A stretch of 11,514 nt of DNA from CALRGE01 sp964365765 (lineage in GTDB: Bacteria; Patescibacteriota; Gracilibacteria; UBA1369; 2-02-FULL-48-14). Positions 6,989 to 11,514 of the stretch are shown here, in pieces. The notes under the pieces were generated by a model. The model searched no databases and had not been told where the DNA came from. It saw only the letters and a program-made list of their open reading frames with translations. The stretch's first letter is position 1. The number at the start of each line of letters is the position of its first letter. Both the position numbers and the translations under genes were made by a program. The stretch covers positions 1 through 11,514 of the forward strand of contig CAYIRB010000033.1 in NCBI GenBank assembly GCA_964365765.1, written 5' to 3'.

Positions 6989-8191
6989 CTATTTTTTGGA
7001 TAAAATTTCCTTTGTCAGTTTCTTGCCCAGCTCCACGCCCGGCTGGTCGAACGCGTTTATCCTATAATACTCGCCCAAAAAAGCAATGGCGGTTTCAAAC
7101 AACATAAAAAGTTTTCCAAGATTTTTCTCATCCACTTTTGGGATTTTTACCGTGATGTTGGGCTTTTCGTACTCTGTTAACGCTCTCTCGGTCGCCATTT
7201 TTTCAACGCGCATCAGTTCACCAAAACTATGACCTGACAGATACTTCAAACTTTCGTTTGCAATTTCCGGAATTCTTGTCATATCTTCTTCTTCCACTTC
7301 CAAAAATAAAATTAACTTGTCTTTCGGCCCCTCATTGTAAAGTTGCAGTTGCGAGTGTTGATCCGTAACACCGAGCGCAGTAACGGGAGTAATGCCGGTA
7401 CCGCCTTTGCCTATGCTTTCCGCCAAAAGCTGTCCGTACCAATCCGCGAAAGCGCGAAGCCTGCTCGAGTAGGGCATCATAACACTTATGTGAATTCCAT
7501 GCTCCCTGTCCAACAGATACTGAATCGTGGCTATTTGAAAAGCCATATTGATGTCGAATTCATCCGCGCCCGCGAGCATTTCCTCGATATCCACCCCCAT
7601 CATTGCGGCAGGGAACAGCCCCACCGGACTCAAAACCGAAAATCTCCCGCCCACATTCGTCGGAATGCTCAACATGGGAATTTGTAATTCTTCGCCTATC
7701 TTTCTCAACTCTCCTTTTTCAGGGTCGGTGATAAATACAAAATTTTCTTTGGAAACTTTATTTTTGAAATAAAAATATTGCGCCATGGTTTCCGGAGTCT
7801 CGCCGGATTTGGAAATCACAATGAACAGAGTTGTGTCGGGATCGATCAATTTCTCAACCTCGTTGACCAAATCCAAATTGTCCAAAACAAAAACGCGAGG
7901 CTCCTTTAGCAAGGAATATCTCCCCAGAATCGCGTCGCGAATGCAAGTAATCCCCAACGCGCTTCCGCCAATTCCCAATACGACAATGTCTTTGAATTTC
8001 CCTCTCAATTTATCCGCTAAAGATTTTACAGCCAGAACTTGCGCTTTTAACTTCGGTAGACTTAGAAAACCTTGATTCTTGGCTTGAATCTCACTCATAA
8101 AGCCTGAAAACAAGCCCGCCTTCGACTGTATTTTTGAAGGTTCAAGACCTATTGAACCCATACCGATCAAATTCTGAATATCTAATATCAT
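6989..8191 (-). CDS. pgi: Glucose-6-phosphate isomerase, short form
   Basis: Pgi interconverts glucose-6-phosphate and fructose-6-phosphate, here returning the product of Tal and Tkt to the Zwf substrate. The chain of 400 residues is short (Bacillus forms are about 450, E. coli 549), which suggests trimmed loops. Numbering from ATG 8191, GIGGSALG (73-80) and SKSGET (127-132) are the sugar-phosphate (SIS) loops and VGGRFSVLS (180-188) the classic signature 1 region. E258 (LLAESIGKG) and H279 (DQHSQLQ) are the likely acid-base residues. FDQPGVELGKK near the C-terminus matches signature 2, with K390 the catalytic lysine. The start is set by the ATGA overlap with the tal stop (8191-8188). An upstream in-frame TTG at 8212 would add seven residues overlapping tal and has less support. 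It is followed without a gap by tkt. Confidence 0.95.
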   Translation of the reverse strand: MILDIQNLIGMGSIGLEPSKIQSKAGLFSGFMSEIQAKNQGFLSLPKLKAQVLAVKSLADKLRGKFKDIVVLGIGGSALGITCIRDAILGRYSLLKEPRVFVLDNLDLVNEVEKLIDPDTTLFIVISKSGETPETMAQYFYFKNKVSKENFVFITDPEKGELRKIGEELQIPMLSIPTNVGGRFSVLSPVGLFPAAMMGVDIEEMLAGADEFDINMAFQIATIQYLLDREHGIHISVMMPYSSRLRAFADWYGQLLAESIGKGGTGITPVTALGVTDQHSQLQLYNEGPKDKLILFLEVEEEDMTRIPEIANESLKYLSGHSFGELMRVEKMATERALTEYEKPNITVKIPKVDEKNLGKLFMLFETAIAFLGEYYRINAFDQPGVELGKKLTKEILSKK

Positions 8192-8835
8192 TTTTTTTGT
8201 GATTTTTTCCAATCAGCCAAAAATTTTTTTATTCCGGCGTCAGTCAAGGGATGTATGACCAATTTCTCAAAAATCGTATAAGGCACGGTTGCTATATCGG
8301 CGCCCGCCAAGGCGGCTTCCGTCACTTGTCGGGGCTCTCGAACGCTTGCGACCAAGACCTTCGTTTTAAAGGAATAATTTTTGAAAACTCGCACAATTTC
8401 TTCAACAACCGTCATCCCGCGTTCTCCTTCGTCATCCAGCCGCCCGATAAAAGGACTCACGAAAGTCGCGCCCGCTTTTGCCGCCAAAAGCGCTTGATTC
8501 GCGCTGAAACAAAGTGTCACATTAGTTCTAATTTTCTCGTTTTTTAAAACTTCGACGGCTTGCAAGCCTTCCGGCGTCAAAGGCACTTTCACGACTATGT
8601 TCTTCGCCCATCTCGCGTAAATCCGCGCTTCCCTCAACATTCCTTTTACATCCGTTGAGATAACCTCCGCGCTCACCGGCCCCTTCACGATTTTGCAAAT
8701 TTCTTTCACTCTTTTTTCGAATGGAACACCTTCTTTCGCGACAAGACTGGGGTTGGTGGTCACACCATCCAAAACTCCCCAAGCGGCGATTTCTTTGATT
8801 TCGTCAATATTGGCGGTGTCCAAAAAAAGTTGCAT
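8188..8835 (-). CDS. tal: Transaldolase, short (TalC/MipB-like) form
   Basis: Transaldolase transfers a dihydroxyacetone unit from sedoheptulose-7-phosphate to glyceraldehyde-3-phosphate through a Schiff base. The 215 residues match the small subfamily that also contains fructose-6-phosphate aldolase. LFLDTANIDEI opens the barrel, GVTTNPSL (24-31) follows, and K83 in NIVVKVPLT is the Schiff-base lysine. CFSANQALLAAKAGA and VSPFIGRLDD complete the active site. Two positions that separate the activities point to transaldolase: E57 (SAEVIS), where the aldolase has Gln, and F129 (SPFIGR), where it has Tyr. The gene is first in the tal-pgi-tkt operon, and its TGA overlaps the pgi ATG. The 66-base divergent gap to the LOG gene must hold its promoter, but I see only weak minus-strand boxes (TAATAT at 8862-8857 is the best -10). 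No Shine-Dalgarno motif is visible. Confidence 0.96.
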   Translation of the reverse strand: MQLFLDTANIDEIKEIAAWGVLDGVTTNPSLVAKEGVPFEKRVKEICKIVKGPVSAEVISTDVKGMLREARIYARWAKNIVVKVPLTPEGLQAVEVLKNEKIRTNVTLCFSANQALLAAKAGATFVSPFIGRLDDEGERGMTVVEEIVRVFKNYSFKTKVLVASVREPRQVTEAALAGADIATVPYTIFEKLVIHPLTDAGIKKFLADWKKSQKK

Positions 8836-8866
8836 GGCGAGGACTTAATTCTTCCGAATATTACTC

Positions 8867-8895
8867 TTACAATTTCTTTATATAAAGCTTAAAAT
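8867..8895 (+). promoter_or_regulatory. Candidate leaderless-type promoter for the LOG-family gene
   Basis: TTACAA (8867-8872), 17 bases and TAAAAT (8890-8895) precede ATG 8902. Only six bases separate the -10 box from the ATG, so the predicted start of transcription falls on or next to the A of the start codon. The -35 box is weak (three of six), so the call rests on the -10 box and the spacing. Confidence 0.45.
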
Positions 8896-8901
8896 GGGTC
8901 C

Positions 8902-9561
8902 ATGGCAAAAAAAATCCCCGAAAAAGAAAAGAGAAGCCACGAATTCAGAGTCACGGTTTTTGGCTCGGCGCGAATCAAAGAAGTTGACCCCATCTATAAG
9001 GAAATATACAAACTCTCGAAAGATATTGGCAAATTGGGTGTTGACGTCGTTACCGGCGGCGGCCCAGGCATTATGAGCGCGGCGAGTTTCGGGCATCAGG
9101 CGGGTAACAAAATATCAAAGAAAAAATCAAATACGATCGGTCTGAACATTCGCTTGCCGTTTGAGCAAAAGGCGAATAAATCACTCGACCTTTTGGACAA
9201 TCACGACCGCTTTTCAACTCGTCTCGACGAATTCATGCTTCTCTCAAGCATGATTATTGTCGCGCCGGGCGGTATCGGCACTTGTTTGGAACTTTTCTAT
9301 ACTTGGCAACTTTTGCAAGTGCAGCATCTTAAGCGAATGCCCATCGTATTGGTGGGCGCTATGTGGAAAGACTTGATTAAGTGGGTCAGAAAATGGCCGC
9401 TCGCGCACAACTACATGTCGCCCGAAGATATGCATTTCGTTTTTATAGTCGATGACTGCAGCGAAGCCTTAGGCCTGGTCAAAACCGCCAAGCTCGCCTT
9501 CGACAAACAGGGAAGGGAAGCCCTGACAAATTGGGAAATATACGGGAAGAAGAAATATTAA
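8902..9561 (+). CDS. LOG-family nucleotide phosphoribohydrolase-like protein
   Basis: The family (once annotated as lysine decarboxylase) hydrolyses the N-glycosidic bond of nucleotide 5'-monophosphates, best known for releasing cytokinin bases, and yields ribose-5-phosphate. In this 219-residue protein the N-terminal dozen residues are basic (MAKKIPEKEKR). The Rossmann-like fold then begins with VTVFGSAR (17-24). VVTGGGPGIMSAA (49-61) and APGGIGTCLELFYTWQL (121-137) are the two family motifs, the second being PGGxGTxxE with catalytic Glu 130. R107 in FSTRLDEF fits the conserved Arg before it. The length is typical of the longer bacterial LOG branch. It is divergent from tal and convergent with the tRNA gene. 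The physiological substrate cannot be told from sequence, and a plant-type hormone role should not be assumed. Confidence 0.92.
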   Translation: MAKKIPEKEKRSHEFRVTVFGSARIKEVDPIYKEIYKLSKDIGKLGVDVVTGGGPGIMSAASFGHQAGNKISKKKSNTIGLNIRLPFEQKANKSLDLLDNHDRFSTRLDEFMLLSSMIIVAPGGIGTCLELFYTWQLLQVQHLKRMPIVLVGAMWKDLIKWVRKWPLAHNYMSPEDMHFVFIVDDCSEALGLVKTAKLAFDKQGREALTNWEIYGKKKY

Positions 9562-9575
9562 ATCAATCCGGATAG

Positions 9576-9590
9576 CTCACCTTCGGTGAG
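9576..9590 (-). other. Hairpin just downstream of the tRNA-His 3' end
   Basis: The bases form a six-pair stem, CTCACC with GGTGAG, around a three-base loop. It begins two bases after the encoded CCA of the tRNA and lies 14 bases past the LOG stop on the other strand. There is no run of U on either side, so it is not a textbook intrinsic terminator. It could mark the 3' end of either transcript or guide tRNA 3' processing. Confidence 0.45.
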
Positions 9591-9592
9591 TA

Positions 9593-9670
9593 TGGGGTGA
9601 GTGATGGGTCTCGAACCCACGGCCTCCAGGGCCACAACCTGGCGCTCTAACCAACTGAGCTACACCCACC
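9593..9670 (-). tRNA. tRNA-His (anticodon GTG), CCA encoded
   Basis: Read on the minus strand, the seven-base acceptor GTGGGTG pairs with CACTCAC (one G-U). The D arm is GCTC-loop-GAGC. The anticodon arm CCAGG-TTGTGGC-CCTGG gives anticodon GTG at positions 34-36, and the T arm is GTGGG-TTCGAGA-CCCAT. Two His-specific marks are present: an extra 5' G (position -1, base 9670) and a C at position 73 (base 9596) that can pair with it. The CCA tail is encoded at 9595-9593. All stems are intact, so this should be a working gene. Confidence 0.97.
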
Positions 9671-9688
9671 ATAAAATTTGACCGTTAA

Positions 9689-9717
9689 ATACTATCGTTT
9701 TATTCTTAAATTGCAAA
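9689..9717 (-). promoter_or_regulatory. Candidate promoter for tRNA-His
   Basis: On the minus strand TTTGCA (9717-9712), 17 bases and TAGTAT (9694-9689) precede the tRNA 5' end by 18 bases, allowing a short 5' leader for RNase P to remove. Both boxes match four of six consensus bases. The -35 box overlaps the stop of the upstream metalloprotease gene, so read-through from that gene is also possible. Confidence 0.4.
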
Positions 9718-9718
9718 C

Positions 9719-10408
9719 TTATAATGCCTTCGTGAGGTCGAAAACGCGATTTTCACCCTCAAGCGCGGCGGTAATTCCTTGGTAAACTCTATCTGTCAGG
9801 AAGTATTTTTCAATGAATTCGTATTTTGCGGCCAGCATTTCATTGTCGGCGGCCACGTTTCGAAACGACGCTCCGAATTCCACGAACGCGAGGAATGATT
9901 CGGCGAAATCTTCAAATTCGTTTTCTTTCGCGTAACCTGAAACAAAATCCGAGTCATGAAAACTGTTCTCAAATAAACTTCCGAATTCATCTCGTATCGT
10001 TTGCTCCGTGTTAAAATAAGCCACATGCCCCATTTCGTGTATGAACACCCTCAATCGTTCCGGTTGCGGTTTATCGCATCTCAAAATGATTCGACTTGAG
10101 TCGGCCAAACCTCTCGGATCACTGCGATCGAAATTAAGAACCGTAACCTTCAGTTCGGAAGCGATTTTAAGCGGTAATCTATTAAGAGCTTCCTCAATTC
10201 CCACCTTACAGGCCGCCATATCCTCTTTTGTGGCACTGCCATCCGCGAAAAAGGTTATTGCTTCGGGAGCCGCCTGAAAATACGAATGAGAGTCCAAGGA
10301 GTTATCCAAATAACCGGCGCTTACCGGTGCGACTTCGACCGGATTCCAAACCCGTAACAGTAAGGAAATTAGAATTGTTCCGAGCGCGACAATGGAACCT
10401 GACTTCAT
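9719..10408 (-). CDS. Secreted or membrane-anchored zincin, lethal-factor-like (M34/ATLF-like) metalloprotease
   Basis: The 229-residue chain begins with a short basic start and one hydrophobic segment (residues 6-20), then VSAG, a possible signal peptidase site after A31. It should therefore act outside the membrane, either free or anchored. HEMGH (124-128) is a zinc-metalloprotease HExxH motif, with E125 the expected general base. The downstream segment GYAKENEFEDFAESF holds Y159 and E166, seven residues apart. I recall the same arrangement in anthrax lethal factor: a Tyr, then Asn, then the third zinc ligand Glu followed by FAE. So the ligands are probably H124, H128 and E166. C67 and C111 could form a disulfide. 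ATG 10408 is chosen over an in-frame GTG at 10429 because the GTG lies directly against the -10 box, upstream of the predicted transcript start. The protein's target is unknown; nothing suggests a toxin, since only the peptidase-like domain is present. Confidence 0.8.
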   Translation of the reverse strand: MKSGSIVALGTILISLLLRVWNPVEVAPVSAGYLDNSLDSHSYFQAAPEAITFFADGSATKEDMAACKVGIEEALNRLPLKIASELKVTVLNFDRSDPRGLADSSRIILRCDKPQPERLRVFIHEMGHVAYFNTEQTIRDEFGSLFENSFHDSDFVSGYAKENEFEDFAESFLAFVEFGASFRNVAADNEMLAAKYEFIEKYFLTDRVYQGITAALEGENRVFDLTKAL

Positions 10409-10429
10409 GCTTACGCGTAAAAGGTTCAC

Positions 10430-10458
10430 AAATTACCATAAATTACGCATTATGTCAA
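10430..10458 (-). promoter_or_regulatory. Promoter for the zincin gene with consensus -35 box
   Basis: On the minus strand TTGACA (10458-10453) is a perfect -35 box, followed by 17 bases and TAATTT (10435-10430) preceded by TGG, an extended -10. The -10 box itself is weak, and the extension probably compensates. Transcription would start near 10423, giving a leader of about 15 bases before ATG 10408. Confidence 0.55.
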
Positions 10459-10462
10459 AAGC

Positions 10463-10478
10463 ACGTCGGTAGGGACGC
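10463..10478 (-). terminator. Weak candidate terminator of the 10545-11514 gene
   Basis: On the minus strand GCGTC pairs with GACGT (one G-U) around CCTACC and is followed by GCTTTTG. The U run is only four bases and overlaps the -35 box of the zincin promoter. It is a weak terminator at best, but its place between two genes in the same direction fits. Confidence 0.25.
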
Positions 10479-10502
10479 AAAGGGATTAACAGGGTTGCCC
10501 GG

Positions 10503-10519
10503 GCAGACCTTAGGCCTGC
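10503..10519 (-). other. GC-rich hairpin in the gap between the two minus-strand genes
   Basis: As minus-strand RNA, GCAGGCC pairs with GGUCUGC around UAA: seven pairs, one of them G-U. On the plus strand the same place has an A-C mismatch, so the fold favours minus-strand RNA, the sense of both flanking genes. No U run follows. It overlaps two perfect DNA palindromes, TGCCCGGGCA (10496-10505) and GGCCTGCAGGCC (10513-10524). It may protect the 3' end of the upstream mRNA. Confidence 0.4.
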
Positions 10520-10544
10520 AGGCCATGGACATCAACGAAATTGT

Positions 10545-11514
10545 TTACGGCGTGAACTGAATCGGATCAATCGCGGGCACCATAAGCGGTCCGACATTAA
10601 TGCTTAGAGCATCAAGCGCTTTGACAAATGCTATATTTCGTTTGAGTGCGTTTATCAAGGCCTCGTTGTATTCTTGAGGCGTTTTGTTGGCAAGGAAGTT
10701 CGCGTTGAATTCCTTCGTGATTGTTTTTTGAACAGTCTCCATTGTTGTATCACTTAAACCCAGTTTCATATCCGGTTCTATTTTATCCGCAATCAATCCC
10801 TCGAAAATTCTCTTTTCGACTTTAACGTATCTTGCGTATTGCTGAAGTGTCGTCTGGAATTCCTCATTGGACTGGTTCTTGAATGATGGATTGTTGGAAA
10901 TGATGTAAACACGATTATCGACTTCCTTCCTGAATTCCTCAGGCCATTCACCGTCAAACCTAAGCCACTGAGCCGGATCCATTTCTTTGTTGAACCAGCT
11001 CATAAAATCTTTCGCCGACTCGGCTTTTTCTTGTTCCACGCGTTCTTTTTCCAGTCCGATTTGGTCGTTTTCATGCAATTCGGGCTTCTTCGGCGAGCCG
11101 GCCGCCGTCCATTCGGCAAAGGACATAATTTGATCCATCGGCACTCTCTTTGATTCCCATTCCTCATTTGAAATTTGCAATCTGCGGCTTCCGATTGTCC
11201 AGTTTTTGTCGTTTGGCAGAAGCTTTCTCATCGAGAACAAGAAGTACCTTGTATAGTCTTCGGCTTGAGTACCGCTAACTTTGGCATTTCCTCCGTCGAT
11301 TTTCTCCATGTAAACACGCATAAAGTCATTGAATATTTCCGGATCGTTGATGATATATGATTGGTTTTCAAACTCGAAGGCTCCATTGGCGTACTGCAAT
11401 ACCTTTTCCGAGCTCTTTTTCCAGTCTTTACCGGAAAGCATGGTTTCAAGCATAATTTTTTCGGCCTCCATCAAGACGACCGGTGAACCGGAATCTTTTC
11501 TCGCTTCGAATTGT
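10545..11514 (-). CDS. Large hydrophilic protein of unknown function (N-terminus outside window)
   Basis: The frame is open from the window edge to TAA at 10547-10545, about 322 residues visible. An in-frame ATG at 11471 exists, but the frame continues upstream of it (PVVL before MEAEK) with no Shine-Dalgarno motif or promoter, so the true start probably lies outside. I do not recognise it. It is acidic and mostly helical, rich in E, K, N and Q, with many aromatic residues. Trp-rich patches occur (NEEWESKR, AEWTAAG, MSWFNKEMDPAQWLRFDGEWPEEF). A charged linker, KERVEQEKAESAKDF, sits mid-chain, and a moderately hydrophobic tail ends near PLMVPAIDPIQF. No signal peptide, membrane span, Cys pair or catalytic motif is visible in this part. 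A 114-base gap with hairpins separates it from the zincin gene, which has its own promoter. Confidence 0.8.
   Translation of the reverse strand, partial: QFEARKDSGSPVVLMEAEKIMLETMLSGKDWKKSSEKVLQYANGAFEFENQSYIINDPEIFNDFMRVYMEKIDGGNAKVSGTQAEDYTRYFLFSMRKLLPNDKNWTIGSRRLQISNEEWESKRVPMDQIMSFAEWTAAGSPKKPELHENDQIGLEKERVEQEKAESAKDFMSWFNKEMDPAQWLRFDGEWPEEFRKEVDNRVYIISNNPSFKNQSNEEFQTTLQQYARYVKVEKRIFEGLIADKIEPDMKLGLSDTTMETVQKTITKEFNANFLANKTPQEYNEALINALKRNIAFVKALDALSINVGPLMVPAIDPIQFTP

Noticed and set aside
8192..8212. In-frame TTG at 8212 as the pgi start.
   Set aside because: It would extend pgi into tal by 21 bases using a rare start. ATG 8191 in the ATGA overlap fits the pattern of the other junctions.
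10409..10429. In-frame GTG at 10429 as the start of the zincin gene.
   Set aside because: The GTG directly abuts the -10 box, so it would lie before the predicted transcript start. ATG 10408 gives a normal signal sequence.
10472..10482. Plus-strand GGGACGCAAAG, which matches a core string of the c-di-GMP-I (GEMM) riboswitch.
   Set aside because: The partner elements of that riboswitch (the GCAAACC strand and the GAAA tetraloop stem) are absent upstream, and no plus-strand gene follows. An 11-base match alone is not enough.
10228..10560. Plus-strand open frame of 110 codons ending in a DINEIVYGVN tail.
   Set aside because: It overlaps the N-terminus and promoter of the zincin gene in antisense, has no family match, and no promoter or ribosome site. 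Shadow frame.

Overview
This looks like a stretch of a small, tightly packed bacterial genome, most likely a member of the Candidate Phyla Radiation (Patescibacteria). The basis is a Patescibacteria-like bL27 tail, short versions of core enzymes, ATGA gene overlaps, almost no Shine-Dalgarno motifs at the chosen starts, and several proteins I cannot place. This lineage guess is inference from recalled family features, not a database result. TGA is used as a stop by gnd, zwf, pgl and tal, which argues against the UGA-to-glycine code of Gracilibacteria/Absconditabacteria.

Layout. 1-503 (-) is the N-terminal part of a secreted coiled-coil protein resembling the PcsB/EnvC-type module of peptidoglycan hydrolases or their activators. 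It is cut by the window edge. Back to back with it, at 604-882 (+), is rpmA (ribosomal protein bL27), whose reading frame opens with ATG immediately followed by TAA. Next comes a helical protein of unknown function (944-1603), and then the oxidative pentose phosphate operon gnd-zwf-pgl (1620-5133, +). One base later, convergent with it, ends the operon tal-pgi-tkt (8835 down to 5135, -). Divergent from tal is a LOG-family phosphoribohydrolase (8902-9561, +). A tRNA-His(GTG) gene follows at 9593-9670 (-), then a secreted or membrane-anchored zincin that resembles the anthrax-lethal-factor-like metalloprotease domain (9719-10408, -). The window ends in a large hydrophilic protein of unknown function that runs off the edge (10545-11514, -).

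How the genes work together. Zwf, Pgl and Gnd turn glucose-6-phosphate into ribulose-5-phosphate plus two NADPH and CO2. Tkt and Tal rearrange pentose phosphates back to fructose-6-phosphate and glyceraldehyde-3-phosphate, and Pgi returns fructose-6-phosphate to glucose-6-phosphate. The six genes therefore encode a nearly closed NADPH-generating cycle. Only ribose-5-phosphate isomerase and ribulose-5-phosphate 3-epimerase are not in the window. The LOG enzyme next door would release ribose-5-phosphate from nucleotides, which could feed the same pool (inference).

All intergenic gaps are short (about 160 bases at most, counting the tRNA region), so there is no gene-free stretch over 300 bases. 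I saw no mobile element, CRISPR array, prophage or origin. The best candidates for new biology are the stop codon at the start of rpmA, the lethal-factor-like zincin, the two unknown proteins, and the leaderless-type promoters.
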